Position numbers and translations under genes: made by a program. Shown here piece by piece: positions 36,709 to 45,797 of a DNA stretch of 53,727 nucleotides. The DNA comes from Comamonadaceae bacterium (GTDB taxonomy: Bacteria; Pseudomonadota; Gammaproteobacteria; Burkholderiales; Burkholderiaceae_C), in assembly GCA_947450695.1 (NCBI GenBank), contig CANFWV010000018.1, forward strand, positions 1 to 53,727. The letters are read 5' to 3'. The notes beneath the pieces are model-generated. The model was not told where the DNA came from, searched no databases, and was given only the letters and a program-made list of their open reading frames with translations. How positions within the stretch are numbered: the first letter of the stretch is position 1; each line of letters starts with the position of its first letter.

Positions 36709-38841
36709 ATGTCGACCCCACCCCCCTCTGGCGCGCCCTCTATTGCCGGCCTGAACCTCGCGCAGCAAGAAGCCGTTAACTACATGCACGGCCCTTGTTT
36801 GGTGCTGGCGGGTGCCGGCTCTGGCAAAACACGGGTCATCACGCACAAGATCGGGCGCTTGATTCAGTCCGGCCTGAAGCCCGAGCAAATTGCAGCCATC
36901 ACCTTCACCAACAAAGCCGCCGCAGAAATGCGCGAGCGCGCGAAGAGCCTGATTGGCAAAAGCGCGCGCGGCGTGCTGATCTGCACCTTTCATGCGTTGG
37001 GCGTGCGCATGCTTCGCCAAGACGGCGGCGTACTTGGCCTCAAACAGCAGTTCAGCATTTTGGACAGTGACGACGTCACCAGCATCTTGAAAGACGCTGG
37101 CGGATCGACCGACTCGGCCACCGCCAAGCAATGGCAATGGACCATCAGCGCCTGGAAGAACAGCGGCCTGAACGCCGAGCAAGCCGAAGCGCAAGCAGCC
37201 AACGACGAAGAGCGCGTGTTAGCGCGCATCATGGCGCGCTACGAAGAGCGCCTGACGGCTTACCAAAGCGTCGACTTTGACGACCTGATCGGTCTGCCGC
37301 TCAAGCTGCTCAAAGAGCACGACGAGGTGCGCGACAAATGGCAAGCCGCGCTCGGCCATGTGCTGGTCGACGAATACCAAGACACCAACGCCACGCAGTA
37401 CGAAGTGCTGAAGCTGCTGGTCGGCGAACGCGGCCGCTTCACGGCAGTGGGCGACGATGACCAATCCATTTACGGCTGGCGCGGCGCCACGCTCGACAAC
37501 TTGAAACGCTTGCCGGTGGACTACCCCACGCTCAAGGTCGTCAAGTTAGAACAAAACTATCGCTCCACCAGCGCCATCTTGCGCGCCGCTAACAACGTCA
37601 TCGGCCCCAACCCGAAGCTCTACCCCAAGACTTTGTTCAGCGAACTCGGTGAAGGCGAGCCGGTGCGCGTGCTGGACTGCGACGGCGAAGAACACGAAGC
37701 CGACCGCGTGGTTGCCCGCATCCAAAGCTTGCGCGCCGGTGGTGAACTGCAAGCAGTTGGCAGCCAGTACAAAGACTGGAAAGACTTCAGCGTGCTGTAC
37801 CGCGCCAACCACCAAGCCAAGGTCTTTGAAAAAGCCTTCAGGCGCTCGCAAATTCCGTACAAAGTTTCGGGCGGGCAAAGTTTTTTTGACCGCGCAGAAA
37901 TCAAAGACCTCTGCGGCTGGCTGCGCTTGCTCACCAACAACGACGACGACCCGGCCTTTATGCGGGCCGTGACAACACCCAAACGCGGCATCGGCCACGT
38001 CACCTTGCAAGCCCTCGGCAACTTTGGCAGCCAGTACAAGTTGAGCCTGTTTGAGTCTTTGTTCAGCAACTCGCTGGAAACAGTGCTGCCGGCCAAAGCA
38101 GTGGGTTCGCTGCAAGAGTTTGGTCGCTACATGAACGACCTAGAGCACCGCGCCAAGCACACCGTGGGCGCGCAAGACGCACGTGTTTTTTTGAACGACT
38201 GGCTGAAAGACATCGACTACGAAAAACACTTGTACGACGCCGAAGACAGCGAGAAAGTCGCCGCTGCGCGCTGGACCAACGTGATGGACTTTTGCGACTG
38301 GATGGCCCAGCGCTGCGGCGGTCAAATTGAAGACACCTCCGGTGCCACCGTTGAGAAAGAACGCAAGACCATGCTCGAAGTGGTGCAAACCATCGCGCTG
38401 CTGTCGACTATCAGCGAGCGCGAAGGCGACCAAGACGTCGTCACGCTCTCCACCTTGCATGCGGCCAAAGGGCTAGAGTGGCCACACGTGATGTTGGTCA
38501 GTTGCGTGGAAGGACTGCTGCCCTTCAAGCTCGGCGAAGATGACGCCGAAGCCAGCACCGAAAGCATTGCGCTGCGCCTGCAAGAAGAACGCCGGCTCAT
38601 GTACGTCGGCATCACCCGCGCGCAACGCACGCTATTGGTGAGCTGGCTTCGGCGGCGCAAAAAAGGCCGCGAGATGATTGCCGGCACACCCAGCCGTTTC
38701 ATCGCTGAAATGGGCCTCGACAAAACCACGGTCAAGGAAGACCCGCGCGAGAAAATTCGCGCTCTACGCGCTGAATTTGCAAAGCGCGCAGTCGAGGGTG
38801 CCGCAGCGCAAGCCCTGGCTGAAGCCAAAGCCAAAAACTGA
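36709..38841 (+). CDS. rep: UvrD/Rep-family ATP-dependent DNA helicase
   Basis: A 710-aa superfamily 1A 3'-to-5' helicase. Motifs in order: Q-motif LNLAQQEAVNY, Walker A LAGAGSGKTRVI, Ia ITFTNKAAAEMRER, Walker B LVDEYQDTNATQYE, III VGDDDQSIYGWRGA, IV VKLEQNYRSTS, V TLHAAKGLEWPHV and VI RRLMYVGITRAQRTLL. Length and opening match Rep more than UvrD. The ATG at 36709 is chosen because the helicase fold starts there; the in-frame region upstream has no family match. No strong ribosome-binding site is visible. In the 282 bases upstream, TTGACA at 36554 lacks a good -10. Confidence 0.92.
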   Translation: MSTPPPSGAPSIAGLNLAQQEAVNYMHGPCLVLAGAGSGKTRVITHKIGRLIQSGLKPEQIAAITFTNKAAAEMRERAKSLIGKSARGVLICTFHALGVRMLRQDGGVLGLKQQFSILDSDDVTSILKDAGGSTDSATAKQWQWTISAWKNSGLNAEQAEAQAANDEERVLARIMARYEERLTAYQSVDFDDLIGLPLKLLKEHDEVRDKWQAALGHVLVDEYQDTNATQYEVLKLLVGERGRFTAVGDDDQSIYGWRGATLDNLKRLPVDYPTLKVVKLEQNYRSTSAILRAANNVIGPNPKLYPKTLFSELGEGEPVRVLDCDGEEHEADRVVARIQSLRAGGELQAVGSQYKDWKDFSVLYRANHQAKVFEKAFRRSQIPYKVSGGQSFFDRAEIKDLCGWLRLLTNNDDDPAFMRAVTTPKRGIGHVTLQALGNFGSQYKLSLFESLFSNSLETVLPAKAVGSLQEFGRYMNDLEHRAKHTVGAQDARVFLNDWLKDIDYEKHLYDAEDSEKVAAARWTNVMDFCDWMAQRCGGQIEDTSGATVEKERKTMLEVVQTIALLSTISEREGDQDVVTLSTLHAAKGLEWPHVMLVSCVEGLLPFKLGEDDAEASTESIALRLQEERRLMYVGITRAQRTLLVSWLRRRKKGREMIAGTPSRFIAEMGLDKTTVKEDPREKIRALRAEFAKRAVEGAAAQALAEAKAKN

Positions 38842-38863
38842 CGTTTTCAGAAAGTTGAAGGCC

Positions 38864-39406
38864 ATGACACCCTTTTCAAATTTGCACGTCGGCATGACCA
38901 TTCGGGCGTTGTGCGTCGGCCTGTTGATGCTGTTCAGCTTGAACACCAGCATCGCACAAACCAAACCGCAAACGGCATCGCCCGCGCCGGTCAAAACTTG
39001 CCTGACGGCGCAGCAAGTCAAGACGGAGGATCTCTATGGTCAATGGACGGTGGAGTTCACGCTGCCACCGCGCGGCTTACCCGCAAAGGCCACCTTGCAA
39101 CTCCAACGACATGCCGAGTACAGCGAGAGCTTAGCGGGGACATTGCTCCGCGACTTCATTGCATCGCCCGGTGGCCAAGTCACCAGCCACTCCCCGAGAG
39201 CCCAAGTCGCTGGTGATTTAGAGGGGGGCTTGTTCATGCTCGATGAATCATCCAACGGCACCAACTTGACCGCCGGCTGGGATGGTAAGGTCGTTGAAGG
39301 CAGTTGTGGGGCGGTCATCCAAGGTGTCTGGAAAGACCTCAGCAGCGATGCCCCGCCTGACGCTGCCGACGTGCCCTTCACCATGCGCCAAACCAGCGGC
39401 TGGTGA
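38864..39406 (+). CDS. Predicted secreted protein of unknown function
   Basis: A 180-aa protein that I do not recognise. It starts with a signal peptide (hydrophobic core from about residue 12: IRALCVGLLMLFSLNTSIAQ, ending at an A-x-A-like site). The mature part has two cysteines (one in VKTCLTAQQVK, one in GSCGAVIQGVW) that could form a disulfide, and beta-rich segments with a YGQWTVEF ... CGAVIQGVW arrangement like a small periplasmic beta-barrel. It follows the rep gene by 22 bases on the same strand. An ATG ten codons later (38894) is an alternative start. Confidence 0.78.
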   Translation: MTPFSNLHVGMTIRALCVGLLMLFSLNTSIAQTKPQTASPAPVKTCLTAQQVKTEDLYGQWTVEFTLPPRGLPAKATLQLQRHAEYSESLAGTLLRDFIASPGGQVTSHSPRAQVAGDLEGGLFMLDESSNGTNLTAGWDGKVVEGSCGAVIQGVWKDLSSDAPPDAADVPFTMRQTSGW

Positions 39407-39437
39407 AGCGAGCTATTCAGCGATTTATTCCAAGGTC

Positions 39438-40424
39438 TCAGCTGTCCAACTGGATTTTTTGCTCTTTGGCAACCCGGGTCCAACGCTCAATGTCAGCCTT
39501 GACATAAGCCCCAAAAGCCTCCGGTGTCATGGACGCCAGGGCGACGGCTTCGGCGGATAATTTTTCCTTGAAGTCGGGCTGCGCCAGCACTCTGGCCAAG
39601 GCCTCGTTGAGTTGCTTCACCAGCGCTGGCGACATACCCGCAGGGCCCATGATGCCGTACCACTGCTCACCATCAAAACCCTTCAGGCCGAGTTCTTCAA
39701 AGGTCGGCACATCCTTCAGCAGTTCATGTCGGTGATTGCCCGTCACAGCCAGTGGCCGCATGCGGCCACTGCGAATATGCGGTAAGGCTCCCGCCAAACT
39801 AGGGAACGCTGCCTGGGTCTGTCCCCCCATCAAATCGACATTCGACGGTGCCACCCCGCGATAAGGCACATGCGTCATGGTCAAGCCGGTTTGTAGTTTA
39901 AAAAGCTCGCCCACCAAGTGCGTCAATGAGCCCGCGCCAGCCGAGCCATAAGCGATGTTGCCGGCTTGCTTGCGGGCATAGTCAATGAACGACTTAACGT
40001 CTTTAACAGGCAAACCTGGATAGACACACAAGACGTTTGGGGCCGTGCCAATCATGCCAATAGGCGAGAAGTCGCGCAGTGCGTCGTAAGGCAGTTTGCG
40101 TGTAGCCGGAGCCGTGCCGTGTGTCGCTACGTAAGCCTGAATCAGCGTGTAACCATCAGGTGCAGCGCGAGCAACGCTTTGGGCGGCGATGGCACCGCCA
40201 CCCCCCGAGATGTTGTCGACCACCAAGGTCTGCCCTAAAGCCTTACCCAGTCGCTCACAGGTGGCGCGGGCAATCATGTCGGCACCGCCACCAGCGGATA
40301 CAGGAACCACGAAACGAATTGATTTGGTAGGGTACGCCGGTGGGCCGCTTTGCGCAGTGGCAAGTGAGCCGAAGCCAAGCGCTGGCACAGAGATTAAGAA
40401 ATCTCTGCGTTTAAAAGGCGACAA
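39438..40424 (-). CDS. Bug/TctC-family receptor with Tat-like leader
   Basis: Periplasmic receptor of 328 aa. The leader SPFKRRDFLISVPALGFGS contains an RR-D-F-L twin-arginine motif, unusual among its neighbours. The mature part runs YPTKSIRFVVPVSAGGGADMIARATCERLG with VVDNISGGGGAIAAQSV. The TTG at 40424, seven bases after GGAG, is the best start; a GTG at 40439 in the same frame would extend it by five residues. It follows a cupin gene in a minus-strand run of Bug receptor, cupin and Bug receptor. No tctAB partners. Confidence 0.87.
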   Translation of the reverse strand: MSPFKRRDFLISVPALGFGSLATAQSGPPAYPTKSIRFVVPVSAGGGADMIARATCERLGKALGQTLVVDNISGGGGAIAAQSVARAAPDGYTLIQAYVATHGTAPATRKLPYDALRDFSPIGMIGTAPNVLCVYPGLPVKDVKSFIDYARKQAGNIAYGSAGAGSLTHLVGELFKLQTGLTMTHVPYRGVAPSNVDLMGGQTQAAFPSLAGALPHIRSGRMRPLAVTGNHRHELLKDVPTFEELGLKGFDGEQWYGIMGPAGMSPALVKQLNEALARVLAQPDFKEKLSAEAVALASMTPEAFGAYVKADIERWTRVAKEQKIQLDS

Positions 40425-40481
40425 GTGGCGACTCCGCACTAAATTGCGACCAAGCTAAACCAGCCCACGCAGCACTTGCGC

Positions 40482-40973
40482 TCACATGAACTCACATTTA
40501 GCGACATTTCCCGGCTGAACGGCCAAAAGCAAACCAACCTCACTTCCCGCAGCGGGTTCAAGGTTGATAAATCGACGAGGCACAAAGGGCGGCACGGCGC
40601 AAACGTCCAACGGATCGAGATCGACAGAGTGCTCTTGATTCAGGCCCCAAATGACACGCCACCGCCCTTTGATGGCGACAAAGGTTTCATTGGTGTCATG
40701 GTTGTGCAACTTAGGGCCATTGCCAGGCTTAGCTTCAACGTACGACATTTGAAAGCCCTCGTGAATGGGGATGGCGGACATGGGATCTTTGCCTCCATCC
40801 ACAATCAACCCTTGACCCACCACCAGATAATTTTTTCGCTCGTGGCCGGGCAACAAGCTGTCAGGATAGCGGTCGGGTGGGTATTTCAAATCCTTGAAAC
40901 GGGCCACGCGCTTTCCCATTTCATCGGGTGAAAGGGTTCGAATATCCATCTCGTATTTTTTGGCAGTAGTCAT
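40482..40973 (-). CDS. Cupin-domain protein
   Basis: A 163-aa single-domain cupin. The core shows MSYVEAKPGNGPKLHNHDTNETFVAIKGRWRVIWG, with the first cupin motif (H-x-H plus Glu), followed by DVCAVPPFVPRRFINLEPAAGSEVGLL for the second, where the usual His is replaced, so metal binding may be weak or altered. Such proteins act as dioxygenases, isomerases or ligand-binding regulators in catabolic clusters. Located between two Bug receptor genes on the same strand, implying a shared pathway. Reaction unknown. Confidence 0.85.
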   Translation of the reverse strand: MTTAKKYEMDIRTLSPDEMGKRVARFKDLKYPPDRYPDSLLPGHERKNYLVVGQGLIVDGGKDPMSAIPIHEGFQMSYVEAKPGNGPKLHNHDTNETFVAIKGRWRVIWGLNQEHSVDLDPLDVCAVPPFVPRRFINLEPAAGSEVGLLLAVQPGNVAKCEFM

Positions 40974-41031
40974 AGGATTGAAGATCAAAAGATGCTGGTT
41001 TAAAAATCACTGAAGTCAATTTGAAGTGCGC

Positions 41032-42006
41032 TCATTCGCCCAATTTGATACCGGTGCTTTTGATGAGCTTGGCCCATTTATCGATTTCGCTGTTGATGAA
41101 TCCGGTGAACTCAGGGACGGAATAGAGCTGCACCTCTGATCCCGTCTTGGCCAGTGCGTCCTTGATGTCCGACTGACTGTTGGCCGCTAAAATCCCGCGA
41201 TTGAGCTGTTCAACAATGACCGCCGGTGTCCCCGTCGGTGCAAAAATGCCGCCCCAAACCACCAAGTCCAGTCCGGGGTAACCCAATTCAATCAGTGTCG
41301 GCGTATTCGGCAGGAAAGGGTTACGGCGCGTCCCCGCAATGGCAAGCGCTCTAGCCCGGCCGGCCTCAATTTGCGGCACGGATTCAGCCGGGTATCCGAC
41401 CATCCCATCCACCTGCCCGCCCACCACATCGTTCATGGCCAAGGCGGTGCCCTTGTAATAGATCATGTTCAGATTGATGGCTGCTGCATTTTGAAACGAC
41501 GCCATGACGACTTGCTGAAATGCATTGACAGTAGCCCAGCTAACTTGTCCGGGCTTGGCCTTGGCCGTGTCGACCAGACCGCGCAGCGACGTCAGACTTG
41601 AAGCATTGCTGGCAATCAAGACGGGGTTGGTCGTGAACAACAAGCCAATTGGCATGAAGTCTTTGGCGGGGTCAAACCGCATCTTCATGCCACCGGGTTT
41701 GTTGATTGCCATTTCACTGGTCGTTCCGGCATACAGCACATAGCCATCAGGCGCCGATTTCGCCACAGTTTCGCCCGCAATGTTGCCACTGGCCCCAGGC
41801 CGATTTTCAACCACGAAGGACTGCCCCATGCTGGCCGTCAATTTCACAGCCACCCGGCGTGCGGCAACGTCTGTCGCACTTCCCGGCGGAAAGCCCACAA
41901 TAATTCGAACAGGCTTGCTCGGGTAAGCGCCCGTTTGGGCATTGGCGAGGGAGCTCAAGGCACACAAAAGCGCACCGAAGATGCTCAATATAAAACGTCG
42001 GCGCAT
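41032..42006 (-). CDS. Bug/TctC-family tripartite tricarboxylate receptor
   Basis: Periplasmic receptor of 324 aa. Signal peptide MRRRFILSIFGALLCALSSLANAQ, then YPSKPVRIIVGFPPGSATDVAARRVAVKL and VVENRPGASGNIAGETVAKSAPDGY. The ATG at 42006 is chosen since the leader starts there. It is divergent from an alpha/beta hydrolase gene and lies upstream of the cupin gene on the same strand. One of three receptors in this block; the ligand is probably a carboxylate. Confidence 0.92.
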   Translation of the reverse strand: MRRRFILSIFGALLCALSSLANAQTGAYPSKPVRIIVGFPPGSATDVAARRVAVKLTASMGQSFVVENRPGASGNIAGETVAKSAPDGYVLYAGTTSEMAINKPGGMKMRFDPAKDFMPIGLLFTTNPVLIASNASSLTSLRGLVDTAKAKPGQVSWATVNAFQQVVMASFQNAAAINLNMIYYKGTALAMNDVVGGQVDGMVGYPAESVPQIEAGRARALAIAGTRRNPFLPNTPTLIELGYPGLDLVVWGGIFAPTGTPAVIVEQLNRGILAANSQSDIKDALAKTGSEVQLYSVPEFTGFINSEIDKWAKLIKSTGIKLGE

Positions 42007-42158
42007 GCAACTCGTCCTGTTAAATCTTGAAAAACCGCTGGTAACGATGATGCTAATCAAGAAGCGACTTGATTTTCCATCACGAAAACGCATGTACTCA
42101 TCACAACGGCGACATGAGCGATGCCCTGAGAATCACTTGCAACCACAAGGAATTTCTG

Positions 42159-42893
42159 ATGAATATGACGGAATTGAGCAACGCAGACGTGTCGATACGG
42201 GTGCGGGAATTCACCTTGACGGTGGAAGGGCGATCAGTTCCCGCCCGAGTCTGGTCGTCAAATCCGGGCGCAGGTCCGGCGCCGTTGGTGCTGGTCGGTC
42301 ATGGTGGCAGCGGCCACAAAGCGTCGCAGCTTGTCATCGATATCGCAGAGCCCTTGGTGAGACATCACGGCTTTGTGGTCGCCGCTATCGACGGTCCTGT
42401 TCATGGCGCACGCCGTGCTGTCTTTGATGATGGCGTCGCCGTGCGACAAGAATTCCGTGACTTGTGGGCCACGGGCCAAAGCATTAATGGCATGGTGAAC
42501 GACTGGCTGGCTGTCATTGACGTTTTATCCAATCTTCCGGAGGTCGACGCAGAAGCCATCGGCTGGTATGGGATTTCAATGGGGACCGCATACGGGCTTC
42601 CGCTCGTGGCCGCAAATCCAAAGATCAAAGCCGCCGTGCTTGGCATGTGGGGAACCAGCCGCGTCGCCAGTGAGAGATTAGTCGTTGACGCCGCCGACAT
42701 CCACTGTCCTGTGCTTTTTCAACAAAAGGCCGCTGATGAATTTTTCACGGCTCAAGGACAGTCAGAACTGTTTGACGCCATAGCAAGCCCCAACAAAATT
42801 CACCGCCTCTATCCAGGTTTGCACACTGACCCCAAGGATGATCAGCTGCGAGACATTGAAGCTTTTCTGGTCCAGCATCTGCGACACAACTGA
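42159..42893 (+). CDS. Alpha/beta hydrolase, dienelactone-hydrolase-like
   Basis: A 244-aa cytoplasmic alpha/beta hydrolase. The oxyanion segment is LVLVGHGGSGHKAS, the nucleophile serine is in WYGISMGTAYG, the acid is probably the Asp in QQKAADEFF, and the histidine is in YPGLHTD. It resembles dienelactone hydrolase/FrsA-like esterases. AAGGAATTTCTG precedes the ATG at 42159. It is divergent from the Bug receptor at 41032-42006 and its 3' end meets the LysR gene, nine bases apart. Substrate unknown. Confidence 0.88.
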   Translation: MNMTELSNADVSIRVREFTLTVEGRSVPARVWSSNPGAGPAPLVLVGHGGSGHKASQLVIDIAEPLVRHHGFVVAAIDGPVHGARRAVFDDGVAVRQEFRDLWATGQSINGMVNDWLAVIDVLSNLPEVDAEAIGWYGISMGTAYGLPLVAANPKIKAAVLGMWGTSRVASERLVVDAADIHCPVLFQQKAADEFFTAQGQSELFDAIASPNKIHRLYPGLHTDPKDDQLRDIEAFLVQHLRHN

Positions 42894-42901
42894 ATCCAGA
42901 T

Positions 42902-43855
42902 TCAAGCCCCAGGCAAGCTCTCCGCAACCGCTTTGAATTGCTGGCGCAACCAACGGTGTGCTGAATTTTTTTGCATTCGGTTGTGCCAAAACATGGACGT
43001 TTCAACTTGGCCCAGCGGGAGCGGCGGGGACAGAATTTGCAACCCAAGACTCGGGGCGAAATCAAGGGCAATTCGCTCAGGTATGGTCGCTAACAAATCT
43101 GATCGGGCAACGACGCTTGTCGACGCCAACGTCGAAGTCAGTGTGGCGCCGATGGTTCGCGTCGCTCCGGCTTCACTCAAAGCTTCATCGACCATTTTTT
43201 CAATCGTGGAGCCGCCCTTTCGACCAAGCGCATACACAGCATGTGGGAAACGCATATATTGCGCCATGGACAACTCGCCATGAATGTTGCTGTGATTGCC
43301 AGCAGCGATCACACAAAGGCGTTGACTCATCAGCGACATAGATCGCAAACCCTGGGGTGGATCGCGTAAAAATGCGACCACCAAGTCCGTGTCGCCGGCC
43401 TCCAACTCCTGCCGCACAGCGGGTAATTCAGGCGTATGGAATTCCAACGTAACGCCAGGCGCGGTCAAACGCAACAGTGAAACAAGTCTGGGAACCAATA
43501 AAAACCCAACCGATTCACTCGCAGAAATTCGGAAAGTCACGTTGGCATTGGCCGGGTCAAAAGGTATTCCTTCCGTTAAAGCCTGATCGATCAACTCCAC
43601 CGCATGGTTGACCTTAATGAGGACGTTCATAGCCCTCGGCGTGACGACCATTCCTTTTTCAGTCCGTACCAAAATAGGGTCTGAAAAAATCAACCGCAAG
43701 CGAGCCAGCGTTGCGCTCATGGCCGGTTGTCCAATGCCCATTTTTTCGGCCGCACGGGTGACATGCGCTTCGCTCACCAGCGCCTGGAAGCACCTCAACA
43801 AATAAATGTCTAAGTGTCGGCTGGCGATAGATTGCGCTGCGTCATTCACACACAT
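42902..43855 (-). CDS. LysR-type transcriptional regulator
   Basis: A 317-aa regulator with an N-terminal winged HTH (about residues 13-72: LDIYLLRCFQALVSEAHVTR, then AAEKMGIGQPAMSATLARLR) and a LysR substrate domain. The FDPANANVTFRISASESVGFLLVPRL segment resembles the NodD/SyrM-NahR group, whose inducers are often aromatics. It lies 28 bases after the PcaD-like gene on the same strand, last gene of a Bug receptor - pcaD-like - lysR run, an unusual position for a LysR gene. Not close to pcaQ in sequence. Confidence 0.88.
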   Translation of the reverse strand: MCVNDAAQSIASRHLDIYLLRCFQALVSEAHVTRAAEKMGIGQPAMSATLARLRLIFSDPILVRTEKGMVVTPRAMNVLIKVNHAVELIDQALTEGIPFDPANANVTFRISASESVGFLLVPRLVSLLRLTAPGVTLEFHTPELPAVRQELEAGDTDLVVAFLRDPPQGLRSMSLMSQRLCVIAAGNHSNIHGELSMAQYMRFPHAVYALGRKGGSTIEKMVDEALSEAGATRTIGATLTSTLASTSVVARSDLLATIPERIALDFAPSLGLQILSPPLPLGQVETSMFWHNRMQKNSAHRWLRQQFKAVAESLPGA

Positions 43856-43883
43856 TCATCCGTGCAGGATTGAACACACCGAC

Positions 43884-44675
43884 TCACGCGCCATGCTTCC
43901 TCAAAAAATTCATCATGGCCTGATTGAAAACGGCTTCCTGTTCAATGCTGGCAATGTGCGCAGCGTCCTTGATCAACATGAACTCTGACCCCTTGATGTT
44001 GGCGTGCATTTGCCGTGACATCTCAGGCGGTGTGCCATGGTCGTGTTCGCCAACCATGATCAAGGTTGGGCAAGCAATCTCATGCAGACGGTCGAGCACA
44101 TCGATTTTTGAGATCGCTTCGCAGCAGCCACAAAAACCATCCACCGGCGTGTTCAAAATGCCCTCTGCAATGCGCGCCATCACCTCAGGGTGTCGCGCTC
44201 GATAGCCCTCAGTGAACCAGCGTGCCAACGTGCTCTCAACCAAGCCCTGCATACCTTGCGTGCGAGCGGTGTTGATACGCTCGCCCCACATGGCCGCGGC
44301 CTGCGGTGGTCGGCGGCTGGTGGAATCAGCCAGCACCATCGTCTGAAACACGCCCGGGTGTGCCAGCGCATAAGTCTGTCCGATCATGCCGCCCATAGAA
44401 ATGCCAATCCAGTGCGTTTCGTCGATACCGACATGCGTCAATAAACCGTGCACATCGTCTGCCAGTTCTGCGAGCGTGTACGGCCCTGCAGTTGCACTGG
44501 TCTGACCATGACCGCGGCTGTCATAGCGCAAGACCCGATGGTCTTTGGCGAGCAATGCAGCTTGCGCATCCCAGGACGATAAGTTGCAACCAAGGGAATG
44601 CGACAAAGTCACCCACGGGCCACTATCGCCGTCAATGGTGTAGTGAACATCGATGTTGTTAACGCGAACTTTCAT
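43884..44675 (-). CDS. pcaD: 3-oxoadipate enol-lactonase-like alpha/beta hydrolase
   Basis: A 263-aa hydrolase matching the PcaD family, which converts beta-ketoadipate enol-lactone to beta-ketoadipate. The opening VNNIDVHYTIDGDSGPWVTL, the RYDSRGHGQT segment, nucleophile elbow GISMGGMIG, and C-terminal GEHDHGTPP and AAHIASIEQE (catalytic His) are typical. TPVDGFCGCCEAI corresponds to the GYAGCCxAI motif of PcaD. The ATG at 44675 fits the family start; a TTG at 44693 is in frame. Though pcaHG lie 42 kb away, this enzyme may close the same pathway or serve another lactone. Confidence 0.82.
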   Translation of the reverse strand: MKVRVNNIDVHYTIDGDSGPWVTLSHSLGCNLSSWDAQAALLAKDHRVLRYDSRGHGQTSATAGPYTLAELADDVHGLLTHVGIDETHWIGISMGGMIGQTYALAHPGVFQTMVLADSTSRRPPQAAAMWGERINTARTQGMQGLVESTLARWFTEGYRARHPEVMARIAEGILNTPVDGFCGCCEAISKIDVLDRLHEIACPTLIMVGEHDHGTPPEMSRQMHANIKGSEFMLIKDAAHIASIEQEAVFNQAMMNFLRKHGA

Positions 44676-44689
44676 GCTTTTCTTGTCTT

Positions 44690-45676
44690 TCAATCTGCTT
44701 TGATGGAGGAGGCTTGGGCGAGTTTTTTGAACATCTGGACTTCGTCACTGACAAGTTGGTCAAACGCTTCGGGAGAACTGATCACGGGCTCAATGCCCAA
44801 AGGCGCAAAGCGCTGCAGCACCTGCGGTTGTTTGAGGATGGTAGCGACTTCCGACTGCAACTTGTCGACGATAACGCGCGGTGTCTTCGCCGGCGCCAAC
44901 AGACCGTACCAAAAAATCCACTTGTAGCCCGCCACGCCGGATTCCGCGACGGTCGGAAGGTTGGGCATTTCGGCCATGCGTTTGGTGCTGGTCACGGCCA
45001 GCGCCTTAGCCCGGCCTTCGCGCACCAGATTGATGGCGCTGGCGTAAGGCGAGATGAACAACTGGGTGCGGCCTGACATGGTGTCAGCCAAGGCTTCCGG
45101 TATGCCTTTGAAGGGAATGTGCACCATGTCCAGGCCAGCTTGGGCTTTCAACAATTCAGCCGCAAATTGCGACCCACTGCCAATACCCGCCGACGAGTAG
45201 TTGAACTGGCCCGGACGCGACTTGGCCAAGGCAATGAACTCTTGCATCGTGTTGACACCCAACTGCGGCGAAACAATCACCAAGGCCGGGCCGGTGGCGG
45301 TGATGGTCACGCCCGCAAAATCTTTCAAGACGTCGTATGGCAGCTTGGCATAGATAGCCGGTGAGATGGCATGCGCCGACGATACCGACAGCAGCGTGTA
45401 GCCGTCGGCTGGCGAATTAGCCAGCACTTGGGCCGCGATGTTGCTGCCCGCCCCGACCCGGTTTTCAACCAACACCGGCTGCTTCCACTCTTCAGTGAGC
45501 TTTTGCGCCAGCACCCGGGCAATGATGTCAGGCCCGCCCCCTGGCGAAAAACCGACCAGGATTTTGATTGGCTTGCTCGGGTACGGTTGAGCCAGCGCGG
45601 GCACGGCAACTGCAGAGATGAGTGTCATCACAAAAGTGGTCACAAGCGCAGCGACTGCCGAAATCTTGATAGGCAT
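44690..45676 (-). CDS. Bug/TctC-family tripartite tricarboxylate receptor
   Basis: Periplasmic receptor of 328 aa. Leader MPIKISAVAALVTTFVMTLI...PALAQ, then YPSKPIKILVGFSPGGGPDIIARVLAQKL and VLVENRVGAGSNIAAQVLANSPADGY. First gene of the run with the PcaD-like lactonase and a LysR gene, 14 bases before the lactonase ATG. A palindrome at 45734-45753 sits 58 bases upstream of its start. No tctAB partners; ligand probably an aromatic or lactone-forming acid from context. Confidence 0.93.
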   Translation of the reverse strand: MPIKISAVAALVTTFVMTLISAVAVPALAQPYPSKPIKILVGFSPGGGPDIIARVLAQKLTEEWKQPVLVENRVGAGSNIAAQVLANSPADGYTLLSVSSAHAISPAIYAKLPYDVLKDFAGVTITATGPALVIVSPQLGVNTMQEFIALAKSRPGQFNYSSAGIGSGSQFAAELLKAQAGLDMVHIPFKGIPEALADTMSGRTQLFISPYASAINLVREGRAKALAVTSTKRMAEMPNLPTVAESGVAGYKWIFWYGLLAPAKTPRVIVDKLQSEVATILKQPQVLQRFAPLGIEPVISSPEAFDQLVSDEVQMFKKLAQASSIKAD

Positions 45677-45733
45677 AAGGCTATTTCAATGAATTGATCA
45701 GCCCGCTATCTTGTCGTTTAAACCAGTTCAGTC

Positions 45734-45753
45734 CATCGGTGGATACACCGATG
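45734..45753. promoter_or_regulatory. Perfect 8-bp inverted repeat, operator candidate
   Basis: CATCGGTG and CACCGATG flank a GATA loop at 45734-45753. It stands in the 121-base region between a Bug receptor gene and the divergent DUF2892 gene. It could be an operator for either. It is not a T-N11-A LysR box. Confidence 0.5.
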
Positions 45754-45797
45754 TACCGGCATCAGCCTAAACTGTCGTTTCAATCAAGGAGATCATC

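Noticed and set aside
42091..42116. CATGT...ACATG repeat upstream of the alpha/beta hydrolase
   Set aside because: Five-base arms 16 bases apart are expected by chance and do not fit T-N11-A.
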